DNA from: Marisediminicola senii
Lineage (GTDB): Bacteria; Actinomycetota; Actinomycetes; Actinomycetales; Microbacteriaceae
Direction of reading: 5' to 3'
Length of the DNA: 64,000 nt
Assembly (NCBI RefSeq): GCF_011057645.1
Contig: NZ_JAALGE010000008.1
Span: forward strand, 1 to 64,000
Part shown: positions 49,578 to 58,100 of the stretch, one piece after another
Layout of the letters: every line of letters starts with the position of its first letter
Position numbering within the stretch: the stretch's first letter is position 1
Notes under the pieces: generated by a model
What the model was told of the DNA's origin: nothing
Databases searched by the model: none
Seen by the model: only the letters and a program-made list of their open reading frames with translations
Made by a program: the position numbers and the translations under genes

Positions 49578-50735
49578 TCAGTACCGCTGCCCGTCGGGGT
49601 CGACCAGGTCGAGCCACGACTGGATGCCGCCCCGCAGCGACACCGCGTCGATGCCCGCCTTCCCCAGCGCCGCGACGGCCGCGGCCGACCGCACTCCGGA
49701 CTTGCAGTACACGACGACCGGACGTCCGCTCGCCGGCACCCGCTCGCGCACCAGCCCGGGCTCCGCCAGCAGCTCGGCGAGCGGCAGGAGCGTCGCACCC
49801 TCGATGCGCACGATGTCCCACTCGAACGACTCGCGCACGTCGACGATGCCGTCGGTGCCCCGCGCGACGAGGTCGGCGACCGAGATCGTGGCGCCGTCGT
49901 CGTTCCCCGCCGCGGGAACACCGCAGAACAGGGCGTAGTCGATGAGCCCGGTCACGGGCTGGCGTCCAGGGCTGCGGCTGACCCGCATCTCACGCCAGTC
50001 TCCGGCGAGGGCATCCAGGGTCTGCACCCGGCCGAGCAGCGGTTCGCCGACGCCGGTGATGAGCTTGATCGCCTCGGTCGCCATCATCGAGCCGATGGTT
50101 CCGCACACCGAACCGAGCACGCCAGCCTCGTCGCACGACAGCACGTCGCCGGGCGCGGGCGGGGTGGGGTGCAGGTCGCGGTAGTCGAGGCTGCGGCCGT
50201 CGGGCGCGTTCTCCCAGAACACGGTGACCTGGCCGTCGAAGCGGTACACCGAACCCCACACGTATGGCATGCCGAGCATGGCCGCCGCGTCGTTGGCGAG
50301 GTAGCGGGTGGCGAAGTTGTCGCTGCCGTCGAGGATGAGGTCGTACCCGGCGAACAGGTCGAGCGCGTTCGAGCTGTTGAGGCGCAGGTCGTGCTCGTGA
50401 ACGTCGACCAGGGGGTTCGACTCGGCGATACCGCGGGCGGCGCTGGCGGTCTTCTTCTCGCCGATCGACGAGGTGCGGTGGATGACCTGGCGCTGCAGGT
50501 TCGAGGTGTCGACGACGTCGAAGTCCACGATGCCGATGGTGCCGATCCCGGATGCCGCCAGGTACTGCAGCGCGGGCGATCCGAGTCCCCCGGCGCCGAT
50601 GACCAGCACTCGCGCCGCGGCGAGACGCTGCTGCCCCTCGACGCCGAGCCCGGGAAGCATGATGTGCCGCGATCCGCGTTCCACCTGCTCGCGGCTGAGC
50701 TCCACGACCGGGTTCTGCAGCGCCAGCAGCGGCAT
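49578..50735 (-). CDS. moeZ: ThiF/MoeB adenylyltransferase fused to rhodanese (MoeZ type)
   Basis: A 385-residue protein that adenylates and then sulfurates MoaD-like carriers. The E1-like domain (~1-250) has the ATP loop VLVIGAGGLGSPALQYLAAS, DFDVVDTSNLQRQVIH and DGSDNFATRYLAND. The rhodanese domain (~280-385) has the active-site Cys in VVYCKSGVRSA and LRGGIQSWLDLV at the end. The usual two CxxC zinc pairs of MoeB are not seen. ATG 50735 was chosen since upstream residues lack family similarity. Convergent with moaD. Confidence 0.92.
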   Translation of the reverse strand: MPLLALQNPVVELSREQVERGSRHIMLPGLGVEGQQRLAAARVLVIGAGGLGSPALQYLAASGIGTIGIVDFDVVDTSNLQRQVIHRTSSIGEKKTASAARGIAESNPLVDVHEHDLRLNSSNALDLFAGYDLILDGSDNFATRYLANDAAAMLGMPYVWGSVYRFDGQVTVFWENAPDGRSLDYRDLHPTPPAPGDVLSCDEAGVLGSVCGTIGSMMATEAIKLITGVGEPLLGRVQTLDALAGDWREMRVSRSPGRQPVTGLIDYALFCGVPAAGNDDGATISVADLVARGTDGIVDVRESFEWDIVRIEGATLLPLAELLAEPGLVRERVPASGRPVVVYCKSGVRSAAAVAALGKAGIDAVSLRGGIQSWLDLVDPDGQRY

Positions 50736-50787
50736 GGGAGCCTGCGATGCTCCGAGAGCCTGCGATTCTTCAAAGGCCAGGGTGGCG

Positions 50788-52347
50788 ATGACTGACCTCC
50801 TGCGACGCGAAACCGGTGCGACCGACCGGCTATCCAGTCTAACGACCGCAATGCGCGGCAGCCGTGCCACGGCCCCCGCGCTGGTCGGCCTGCTCGGCCT
50901 GCTGGTCTCGCTGATCGGCATCGGCACCCCGTCGGTCTGGTACGACGAGGCCGCGACCATTACCGGCGCGACGCGCAGCTGGCCGCAGCTGTGGGAGATG
51001 CTGCAGAACGTCGACGTCGTGCACGGGGCGTTCTACGCGCTCATGCACGTGGTGTTCGACGTCATCGGGTACTCCCCCGTGACGCTGCGGCTGCCCAGCG
51101 CGATCGCGATCGGCGGCGCCGCGGCGCTGACCGTCGTGCTCGCGCGGCAGCTGGGCGGGAGCCGCTGGATCCCCGTCATCGCGGGGCTCGTCTTCGTCTT
51201 CCTCCCCCGCACGGTCTGGATGGGCGGCGAAGGTCGCTCGTTCGCCATCTCGGCCCTGTTCGCGGTCGCGATCACCGTGGTCACGGTGCACGCGCAGCGA
51301 CGCGCACGCTGGCGCTGGTGGGTGCTCTATACCGCCCTGATCGTGCTCGGCAGCCTGTTCTACGTCTACCTGACCCTGATCGTGGTCGCCCACGGCGCCG
51401 CGATGCTGTGGTGGTGGCTCGCCGCCGGGCGCCCCGTCATCGCCGAGGTGTTGCGCTGGGCGGTCGCGGCGGTCGCGGCCGCGGTCGCCCTGCTGCCGCT
51501 GGTCTCGCTGGTGGCCGACCAGAGCGGACAGCTGTTCTGGATCGACCCCCTCTCGGCCGAGACCTGGCCATCGGTGTTCGTCGTGCAGTGGTTCACCGGC
51601 TCGGTGCCGATGGCCGTCGTCGGCTGGACGCTCATCGTCGCGGGCGCCGCGATCCTGCTCCGTCGAGCCGCTGGCCGTAGCGACGGGCACACCGCCGCGC
51701 CGCGCCTCCCCGCCGCCGCGGTGCTCCTGCCCGCCGTCGTGCTGCCCGCCGCCGCGCTGATCGTCATCACCGCGGTCTCCGACCCGCTGTACTCGCCCCG
51801 CTACGTGAGCATGTGCGCGCCATTCGTCGCGATCGTGATGGCGACAGCGATCGACGCCATACGCCCGCGCTGGGCGGCATCCATCGTCGTCGTGCTGCTG
51901 GTGGCCCTGTCGGTGCCCACCATCGTCGCCCAGCGCGCCCCCGAGGCGAAGCAGCAGTCGTCGTGGGCCGAGGTCGCTGACCTGATCGCCGCCCAGCGTG
52001 CAGGAATGCCGGTGGATGCCACGGTCGGCGTCATCTGGGGGTGGGTGCGCTACCACCCCACCGCGACCACGAAGGTGATCGACTACGCCTACCCCGACGC
52101 CTTCGAGGGCGTGATCGACGTCAACGTGAACACCCCGGCCGCCGAGACCGGCGAGCTGTGGGAGACCCGCACGCGCGTCGACGAGTCGCTCGACCGCATC
52201 GCCGATGCCGACGTGGTGTACCTGATCACGAGCATCAAGCGCGACAAGCGGCCGGGAATCACGGCGACGCTCGTGGCCGACGGCTGGCGCGTGGCAGGCG
52301 AGTACGCCACGACCGACATCAACATCGTGAGGTACGAGCGGCCGTAG
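50788..52347 (+). CDS. Integral membrane glycosyltransferase (GT39/ArnT-like)
   Basis: A 519-residue GT-C-fold protein with about eleven helices. The first extracytoplasmic loop has the acidic catalytic motif PSVWYDEAATITGATRSWPQ. Other segments: YSPVTLRLPSAIAIGG, FLPRTVWMGGEGRSFAISAL, YSPRYVSMCAPFVAIVMATA. The C-terminal ~120 residues form a soluble extracellular domain. It is expected to use a polyprenyl-phosphate sugar to glycosylate a protein or envelope glycan. Start uncertain: ATG 50788 (AGGG upstream) or ATG 50851 just before the first helix. Confidence 0.85.
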   Translation: MTDLLRRETGATDRLSSLTTAMRGSRATAPALVGLLGLLVSLIGIGTPSVWYDEAATITGATRSWPQLWEMLQNVDVVHGAFYALMHVVFDVIGYSPVTLRLPSAIAIGGAAALTVVLARQLGGSRWIPVIAGLVFVFLPRTVWMGGEGRSFAISALFAVAITVVTVHAQRRARWRWWVLYTALIVLGSLFYVYLTLIVVAHGAAMLWWWLAAGRPVIAEVLRWAVAAVAAAVALLPLVSLVADQSGQLFWIDPLSAETWPSVFVVQWFTGSVPMAVVGWTLIVAGAAILLRRAAGRSDGHTAAPRLPAAAVLLPAVVLPAAALIVITAVSDPLYSPRYVSMCAPFVAIVMATAIDAIRPRWAASIVVVLLVALSVPTIVAQRAPEAKQQSSWAEVADLIAAQRAGMPVDATVGVIWGWVRYHPTATTKVIDYAYPDAFEGVIDVNVNTPAAETGELWETRTRVDESLDRIADADVVYLITSIKRDKRPGITATLVADGWRVAGEYATTDINIVRYERP

Positions 52348-52348
52348 G

Positions 52349-52383
52349 AGTTGTCTTTAGTCAATCAAAACAACTGCTAATGT
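52349..52383 (+). promoter_or_regulatory. AT-rich promoter with inverted repeat
   Basis: AGTTGT (52349-52354) and ACAACT (52370-52375) form an inverted repeat. TAATGT (52378-52383) is a -10 box 7 nt before the ATG at 52391. This is by far the most AT-rich stretch in the window. Confidence 0.55.
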
Positions 52384-52390
52384 TGATGTC

Positions 52391-52672
52391 ATGACTTCGC
52401 TGACCAACACGGCCAACTTTCCCACCATCGACCTCGGCGCCATGCGCACCCAGGGCGCACGCCGCACCCGCACCGGCTCGATCCCGACGACGTCTGCACC
52501 CACCACCGCGAGCATCGCGCGAGTCGGCAGCTATGTCTCGGGTGCCGTCGCGATTGACGACATGACCTCCGGCTACGTCACCGCACCGAACGCCCGTACG
52601 CGCGCCGTCGGAAGCTACGTGAGCACTTTCGCCGCGAGCACCCGCGCCGTCGGAAGCTACATCACGCTCTAA
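52391..52672 (+). CDS. Small repeat protein with GSY motifs, unknown
   Basis: A 93-residue Thr/Ser/Ala-rich protein with no signal peptide, few charged residues other than arginine, and no cysteine. Its C-terminal half repeats a short motif: ARVGSYVSG, MTSGYVTAP, TRAVGSYVST and TRAVGSYITL, the last at the very C-terminus. The N-terminal ~40 residues (TNTANFPTIDLGAMRTQGAR) would then be a leader-like segment. It has its own promoter and stands alone between two unrelated genes. No family known to me; a multi-core peptide precursor or a self-assembling surface peptide are speculative options. Confidence 0.7.
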   Translation: MTSLTNTANFPTIDLGAMRTQGARRTRTGSIPTTSAPTTASIARVGSYVSGAVAIDDMTSGYVTAPNARTRAVGSYVSTFAASTRAVGSYITL

Positions 52673-52691
52673 CGCCGCACCCTGCGTCGAA

Positions 52692-52725
52692 TTGCCCGCT
52701 ACTGGTTTATGCCCGCTACTGGTTG
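52692..52725. repeat. Direct repeat duplicating the ispE stop region
   Basis: GCCCGCTACTGGTTTAT at 52692-52708 repeats as GCCCGCTACTGGTTGAT at 52709-52725, with the second copy inside the ispE 3' end. On the minus strand this yields TAG followed 6 bases later by an in-frame TAA. Confidence 0.75.
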
Positions 52726-53651
52726 ATGATGCGCGCGCCGTGCACCGGGCCGGTGGCCCGCACGACGGTGAGCCTGGCCGCGCTGAGCGCGATCTGCAGC
52801 TCGAGGGCGCTGTCGAGGTCGGCGGCGAGGAACGCGACGGTCGGACCAGATCCCGACACCATGCCGGCCAGGGCACCGTTCTCCTCGCCCAGCTCGATGA
52901 TCGCGCCGAGCCCGGGCTCCAGGTGCAGCGCGGGGGCCTGCAGGTCGTTGTGGAGCACCTCGGCGAGCATGTGCGGGTCGCCCGCACGCAGCGCCTGCAG
53001 CACCTCGGCGTCGACCTGGGGCTGCACCTCGGCGGGAAAGATGTCCTGCGCGTGCCGGTCGCGGTGCCGGTCGAGTTCTGAGTAGACCATCGGGGTCGAC
53101 AGGCCGAATTCGGCGAGGGCGAGCACCCACTGGAAGTTGCCCTTCGCCAGCGCCGGGCTGAGCTGGTCGCCGCGCCCGGTGCCGATCGCCGTTCCGCCGG
53201 TGAGGGCGAACGGCACGTCGGCCCCCAGCTCGGCGGCCAGCGTGAGCAGCTCGTCGCGGCCGATGTCGGTGCCCCACAGGGTGTCGCACGCGAGCAGGGT
53301 GGCCGCCGCATCCGCCGATCCCCCGCCCATGCCCCCGGCGATCGGAACATGCTTGTCGATCTCGAGGCGAACCCCGCCGCGGTACCCGGTGGTGCGCGCG
53401 AGCAGCACGGCCGCGCGGATCGCGAGGTTCGACGCGTCGGTCGGGAGGCTCGAGGTGTCGATCGTTCCGGCGAAGCTCACCGAGAAGTCGTCGGCAGGGT
53501 ACGCCCGCACGTCTTCGCTCAACGACACCGCCTGATAGGCGGTCGCGACGTCGTGAAAGCCATCGTCGAGGAGTGCTCCCACTTTGAGGAACACATTGAT
53601 CTTTCCCGGGGCCCTGGCATGCACCACCGTGGAATTCGCCTCAACGGTCAT
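52716..53651 (-). CDS. ispE: 4-diphosphocytidyl-2-C-methyl-D-erythritol kinase
   Basis: A 311-residue GHMP kinase of the MEP isoprenoid pathway. [16 protein letters not shown] at the start with the conserved Lys, ATP loop [20 protein letters not shown], and [14 protein letters not shown] at the end. Full length. The minus-strand order metG-tatD-rsmA-ispE is typical of actinobacteria. TAGGTT 6 nt upstream of the ATG gives it its own leaderless promoter. Confidence 0.96.
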   Translation of the reverse strand: MTVEANSTVVHARAPGKINVFLKVGALLDDGFHDVATAYQAVSLSEDVRAYPADDFSVSFAGTIDTSSLPTDASNLAIRAAVLLARTTGYRGGVRLEIDKHVPIAGGMGGGSADAAATLLACDTLWGTDIGRDELLTLAAELGADVPFALTGGTAIGTGRGDQLSPALAKGNFQWVLALAEFGLSTPMVYSELDRHRDRHAQDIFPAEVQPQVDAEVLQALRAGDPHMLAEVLHNDLQAPALHLEPGLGAIIELGEENGALAGMVSGSGPTVAFLAADLDSALELQIALSAARLTVVRATGPVHGARIINQ

Positions 53652-53657
53652 TCTTCC

Positions 53658-53663
53658 AACCTA
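53658..53663 (-). promoter_or_regulatory. -10 box, leaderless promoter of ispE
   Basis: On the minus strand TAGGTT, 6 nt, then ATG at 53651. Confidence 0.5.
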
Positions 53664-53726
53664 GTCGGATAACCCGGAGCGGGTATTCACGCGCGCGTCA
53701 CGCGACTCACGCGCGGGTCTCGCCAC

Positions 53727-54593
53727 TCACTCTGCCGCGCGGACGATGCGCAGGAAGTCGTCGACGGTGAGCTGCTCGCCGCGGGTGGTCGGGTCGACAC
53801 CGGCCAGCGTCATCCGTTCCGCAGCAACCGTCGAGTCGCCGAGCACGCCAGACAGCGACTGCCGCAGCATCTTGCGGCGCTGCTGGAATGCGGCATCCAC
53901 GAGCGCGAAGGTCGCGAGGCGTTCCTCCTCGGTGCCGATCGGCTCTTCGCGCAGGGCGAACGACACCAGGATCGAGTCGACGTTCGGCACCGGCCAGAAC
54001 ACCTGCCGGCTCACCTGGCCCGACGTTCTCCAGTGGCCGAACCACGCGGCCTTGACGCTGGGGCTGCCGTAGACCTTCGACCCCGGGGGCGCGGCGAGGC
54101 GCTGCCCGACCTCGGACTGCACCATCACGAAGCCGCTGCGAATGCCGCGGAAGGTCTCGAGAAAGTGCAGCAGCACCGGCACCGAAATGTTGTACGGCAG
54201 GTTCGCGACGAGCACGGTCGGGTCGCCCGGCAGCTCGGTGACACGCATCGCGTCGGCGGTGACCACGGTGAGGGGCGCTCCCGGCTGCATCGTGTCGACG
54301 GTGAGCGGCAGCTGGGCGGCGAGCCGGTCGTCGATCTCGACGGCGATGACGGATGCCCCGGCCTCGAGCAGCCCGAGGGTCAGCGAGCCGAGCCCCGGTC
54401 CGATCTCGACCACCGTGCTGCCCGCCTCGATCCCGGCGGATCGGACGATGCGCCGCACGGTGTTGGCGTCGATGACGAAGTTCTGGCCGAGCTTCTTGGT
54501 GGGCTGGATGTCGAGCAGCGCGGCGAGGTCGCGGATCTCGGCGGGGCCGAGCAGCTTGCCCGGGAGTGGGCCAGGGGCGATCGAGTCAGTCAC
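53727..54593 (-). CDS. rsmA: 16S rRNA dimethyladenosine transferase
   Basis: A 288-residue RsmA/KsgA that dimethylates the two adjacent adenosines near the 3' end of 16S rRNA. KKLGQNFVIDANTVRRIVRS, SAM motif VVEIGPGLGSLTLGLLEAGA, catalytic ANLPYNISVPVLLHFL (NLPY) and QRRKMLRQSLSGVLGD are all family hallmarks. The GTG start is 8 bp after the tatD stop, so the genes are probably cotranscribed. Confidence 0.97.
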   Translation of the reverse strand: MTDSIAPGPLPGKLLGPAEIRDLAALLDIQPTKKLGQNFVIDANTVRRIVRSAGIEAGSTVVEIGPGLGSLTLGLLEAGASVIAVEIDDRLAAQLPLTVDTMQPGAPLTVVTADAMRVTELPGDPTVLVANLPYNISVPVLLHFLETFRGIRSGFVMVQSEVGQRLAAPPGSKVYGSPSVKAAWFGHWRTSGQVSRQVFWPVPNVDSILVSFALREEPIGTEEERLATFALVDAAFQQRRKMLRQSLSGVLGDSTVAAERMTLAGVDPTTRGEQLTVDDFLRIVRAAE

Positions 54594-54601
54594 GCGATGC
54601 G

Positions 54602-55561
54602 TTAGGCGAGCTGCGCCGGGTCGACCGCGTCGTCCCAGGGCGAGCCGGCGTCGCCGGAGACCGGTTCAGCGTCCCACTGGCCGTAGACGAGCTCGGTGTT
54701 TGACGAGATCTGCGCGGCCAGCACCGAGACGTCGGTACCGAGGTGGTCGGCCATGAAGCGCAGCGTGTAGGGAATCAGGTACGGCGAGTTGGGGCGTCCG
54801 CGCAACGGCGCCGGGGTGAGGAACGGGGCGTCGGTCTCGACCAGGATGCGGTCGCGGGGAACCACCTCGAGCGCCTCGCGCAGGTTGCCAGCGTTCTTGA
54901 ACGTGATGTTGCCGGCGAACGAGAGGTACCATCCGTTGTCAGCGCAGAGCCTGGCCATGTCGGCGTCGCCGGAGAAGCAGTGGAAGACGGTGCGCTCGGG
55001 CGCCCCGACCCGCAGCAGGGTCTCGATCACGGCGTCGTGCGCATCGCGGTCGTGGATCTGCATCGCGAGGTCGTGCTTCTTCGCGATCGCGATGTGCGCC
55101 TCGAAGGAGCGGTGCTGGGCGCCGCGGCCCGACTCCTCGGTACGGAAGAAGTCGAGTCCGGTCTCGCCCACGGCGCGAACCCGGGGGCGACCGGCGAGCT
55201 CGTCGATCTGCGCGATGGCGTCGTCGAGCGTACCTGCGGCCTCGTAGCGCGGGGCCTCGTTGGGGTGGATCGCCACGGCCGCGAGCATGCGCGGTTCACG
55301 GGCGGCCATCTCGGCCGACCAGCGGGAGGTCTCGACGTCGCCGCCGACCTGCACGACACCGCGGATTCCGACGCTCGACGCCATGTCGAGCTGCTGCAGG
55401 TAGTCGAGGGGGTCGTCGCCGTCGGCGATCTCGAGGTGGGTGTGGTTGTCGTAGCAGGGGACGACGAGGGCGGGCGGCAGGGGCGGGTAGCTGAGGTCGC
55501 GGGACTGGCCGGTTTCCGCTCGGCTCTCCCTTTGACGGATGTAGTTCGACCCGTCGGTCAC
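54602..55561 (-). CDS. tatD: TatD-family metal-dependent hydrolase
   Basis: A 319-residue TatD-like DNase. Metal ligands: CYDNHTHLEIADGDD (HxH), GETGLDFFRTEESG (Glu), MQIHDRDAHDAV, TVFHCFSGDADMA and LVETDAPFLTPAPLRGRPN (Asp). The N-terminus is ~37 residues longer than usual and polar. GTG 55561 overlaps the metG stop by 4 bp, giving coupling. Confidence 0.95.
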   Translation of the reverse strand: MTDGSNYIRQRESRAETGQSRDLSYPPLPPALVVPCYDNHTHLEIADGDDPLDYLQQLDMASSVGIRGVVQVGGDVETSRWSAEMAAREPRMLAAVAIHPNEAPRYEAAGTLDDAIAQIDELAGRPRVRAVGETGLDFFRTEESGRGAQHRSFEAHIAIAKKHDLAMQIHDRDAHDAVIETLLRVGAPERTVFHCFSGDADMARLCADNGWYLSFAGNITFKNAGNLREALEVVPRDRILVETDAPFLTPAPLRGRPNSPYLIPYTLRFMADHLGTDVSVLAAQISSNTELVYGQWDAEPVSGDAGSPWDDAVDPAQLA

Positions 55562-57147
55562 GCCACGACCTCCGCAGCATCGATTCTGGGAAACAGCGCC
55601 TCGATCGCGTGCACCCGGCTCGCGGGTGGCAGCTGACCCCAGTGCCCTGCATCGACGATGACCTGGTCGGTGAGGTGTCCCAGTTCGCTGGCCGCGCCGA
55701 GCGCGCTCCACAGCTTGTGGGTCGCCGCCGGGATGACGGGAGACAGCAGCACGGCGAGCGCGCGCAGCCCCTCGGCCGCCGTATACAGCACGGTGCCCAG
55801 GCGTTCGAGGGTGTCCTCGCTCTTGGCGAGCACCCACGGCTCCTGCAGGGTGATGTATCCGTTGAGCTCGTCGACGATGGTCCAGATGCCCTCGATCGCG
55901 GTGTGGATCGCGAAACGCTCCATCGCGGCATCCGCCGACTCGGCTGCCTCCCTGACCACGCGCTGCACGGTGAGGTCGGCCTCGGAGTACTCGGCGGGCG
56001 ACGGCACGGCGCCGTCGAAGTACTTGTTGACCATCGCGATGACGCGGGAGGCCAGGTTGCCGAAGCCGTTCGCGAGCTCGGCCTGGTAGCGGGCGGCGAG
56101 GTCCTCCCAGCTGAACGAGCCGTCCTGCCCGAAGTTGATCGCGCTCATGAAGTAGTAGCGAAAGGCGTCGACCCCGAAGGTGTCGGTGATCTGGCTCGGC
56201 GCGATGCCGGTCAGCTTGGACTTCGACATCTTCTCGCCGCCGACGAGCAGCCAGCCGTGGCCGAAGACGCGCCTCGGAACCTCGAGGCCGGCGGCCATCA
56301 GCATCGCGGGCCAGATCACGGCGTGGAAGCGCGCGATGTCCTTGCCGACGAGCTGGTTGGCTGGCCAGCGCCTGCGGAAGTTGTCATCGTCGGTGCCGTA
56401 CCCGATGGCGGTGATGTAGTTGAGCAGCGCGTCGAACCACACGTAGAGCACGTGGCTGTCGTCCCACGGCAGCTTGATGCCCCAGTCGAAGCTCGATCGG
56501 GAGATCGAGAGGTCCTGCAGCCCGGAATTCACGAACTGGATGATCTCGTTGCGCACGCTCTCCGGCTGGATGAAGTCGGGGCGCGTTTCATAGAGGTCGA
56601 GCAGGCGCTGCTGAAAGTCGCTCATCCTGAAGAAGTAGTTGCGCTCCTTGAGGATCTCGACCGGGCGGGTGTGGATCTTGCACACCAGCTGGCCCGCGTA
56701 GTCGCCGACCTCGGTCTCGAGCAGGTCATCGAGCTGCTTGTACTCCTCGCAGCCGACGCAGTAGTAGCCCTCGTACTCGCCCGAGTAGATGAACCCGTCG
56801 TCGTAGAGCTTCTGCAGGAAGATCGTGACGGCCGACTCGTGCCGTTCGTCGGTAGTGCGGATGAAGTCGTCGTTCGCGATGTCGATGGTCTCGAGCAGCG
56901 GAAGCCAGGCCTCCTCGACGAGCTTGTCTGCCCACGCCTGCGGCGTCGTGTCGTTGGCCACGGCGGTGCGCAGGATCTTCTGGCCGTGCTCGTCGGTTCC
57001 GGTGAGCAGCCAGGTGTCGTCGCCGCTCTGGCGGTGCCAGCGCGCGAGAACGTCGGCGGCCACCTCGGTGTACGCGTGCCCGATATGCGGAACGTCATTG
57101 ACGTAGAAGATGGGGGTCGCGATATAGAAAGAGTCTCCGGCGGCCAT
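55558..57147 (-). CDS. metG: Methionyl-tRNA synthetase
   Basis: A 529-residue class I aminoacyl-tRNA synthetase. HIGH motif in FYVNDVPHIGHAYTEVAADV, KMSKS in GGEKMSKSKLTG, and a zinc-site part YYCVGCEEYKQLDD. The C-terminal anticodon-binding helical domain ends at the stop; no EMAP-II-like extension. TAGGAT 7 nt upstream of the ATG; head of the metG-tatD-rsmA operon. Confidence 0.97.
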   Translation of the reverse strand: MAAGDSFYIATPIFYVNDVPHIGHAYTEVAADVLARWHRQSGDDTWLLTGTDEHGQKILRTAVANDTTPQAWADKLVEEAWLPLLETIDIANDDFIRTTDERHESAVTIFLQKLYDDGFIYSGEYEGYYCVGCEEYKQLDDLLETEVGDYAGQLVCKIHTRPVEILKERNYFFRMSDFQQRLLDLYETRPDFIQPESVRNEIIQFVNSGLQDLSISRSSFDWGIKLPWDDSHVLYVWFDALLNYITAIGYGTDDDNFRRRWPANQLVGKDIARFHAVIWPAMLMAAGLEVPRRVFGHGWLLVGGEKMSKSKLTGIAPSQITDTFGVDAFRYYFMSAINFGQDGSFSWEDLAARYQAELANGFGNLASRVIAMVNKYFDGAVPSPAEYSEADLTVQRVVREAAESADAAMERFAIHTAIEGIWTIVDELNGYITLQEPWVLAKSEDTLERLGTVLYTAAEGLRALAVLLSPVIPAATHKLWSALGAASELGHLTDQVIVDAGHWGQLPPASRVHAIEALFPRIDAAEVVA

Positions 57148-57154
57148 GGCTTAC

Positions 57155-57160
57155 ATCCTA
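57155..57160 (-). promoter_or_regulatory. -10 box, leaderless promoter of metG
   Basis: On the minus strand TAGGAT, 7 nt, then ATG at 57147. Confidence 0.5.
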
Positions 57161-57239
57161 GGCGCGGCACTGTGCCGGTTACGGACGTGCCCATGACGGA
57201 CGCGCGGGAGTCACGGCGGGGGCCCGCTACCGCCCGCCC

Positions 57240-57245
57240 TACGCT
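57240..57245 (+). promoter_or_regulatory. -10 box, leaderless promoter
   Basis: TACGCT, 6 nt, then ATG at 57252. Confidence 0.55.
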
Positions 57246-57251
57246 TGGCCC

Positions 57252-58085
57252 ATGAGATATCGCCGCATCGGGTCGACCAGGGTCAGCGCCATCGGCCTCG
57301 GCACGCTCGGCCTCACCGCCGAGGGCGGCCCTGACCGCCCGCAGGCGATCACCACTATCAGAGCGGCCGTCGAGTCGGGAATCACGCTCATCGACACGGC
57401 CGATGCCTATGGCGACGGCGCGTGCGAGCTGCTCGTCGCCGAGGCGCTCGGGTCGAATGCCGACGACGTTCTCGTAGCCACCAAGGGCGGTATCGCCTAC
57501 CTGCCGGGCGGGGGCTGGGAACACCGCGGCTCCCCCGCCCAGCTGCGCGCGGCCGCCACCGATTCAGCCCGGCGGCTCGGAGTCGACGCGGTCGGGCTGT
57601 TCCAGTTCCACCACCCCGACCCGGCGGTGCCATTCGACGAGTCGGTCGGCGCGCTGCTCGAGCTGCTCGACGAGGGCGTCATCCGCCTCGCCGGCGTCTG
57701 CAACGTGACCCTCGAGCAGATGCAGACGGCACACCGCATCCTCGGCCGCCGGTTGTCGTCGGTGCAGAACCGGTTGTCACCCCGCGAGCGCGGGAGCGAA
57801 CCCCAGCTCGACCTCACGGCCGACCACGACATCGCCTTCCTCGCGTGGTCGCCGCTCGGCGGCGCGCGGCGTGCGGCGTCGCTCGGTGCCGATAATCCCG
57901 AGTTCGCGCGGGTCGCGCGGGAGCTGGGCGTGAGTGTGCACCGCACGACGCTGGCCTGGGAGCTGGCCATGCAGCACACGGTGATCCCGCTCGTGGGGGC
58001 TACCCGGCGCACCAGCATCCGGGATTCCGCCCTCGCCGCCGACCTCGTGCTGACCTCGGGCCAGCTGGACCGGCTCGGAGCCTAG
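57252..58085 (+). CDS. Aldo/keto reductase
   Basis: A 277-residue (beta/alpha)8 NADPH-dependent reductase. The catalytic tetrad is visible: Asp and Tyr in LIDTADAYGDGACELLVAEA, Lys in VLVATKGGIAYL and His in GLFQFHHPDPAVPFDES. The cofactor region near the end reads HTVIPLVGATRRTSIRDSAL. Substrate unknown. Divergent from metG (104 bp between), convergent with the EamA gene. Leaderless -10 box present. Confidence 0.93.
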   Translation: MRYRRIGSTRVSAIGLGTLGLTAEGGPDRPQAITTIRAAVESGITLIDTADAYGDGACELLVAEALGSNADDVLVATKGGIAYLPGGGWEHRGSPAQLRAAATDSARRLGVDAVGLFQFHHPDPAVPFDESVGALLELLDEGVIRLAGVCNVTLEQMQTAHRILGRRLSSVQNRLSPRERGSEPQLDLTADHDIAFLAWSPLGGARRAASLGADNPEFARVARELGVSVHRTTLAWELAMQHTVIPLVGATRRTSIRDSALAADLVLTSGQLDRLGA

Positions 58086-58100
58086 GGCGCTCGAGCGCGA

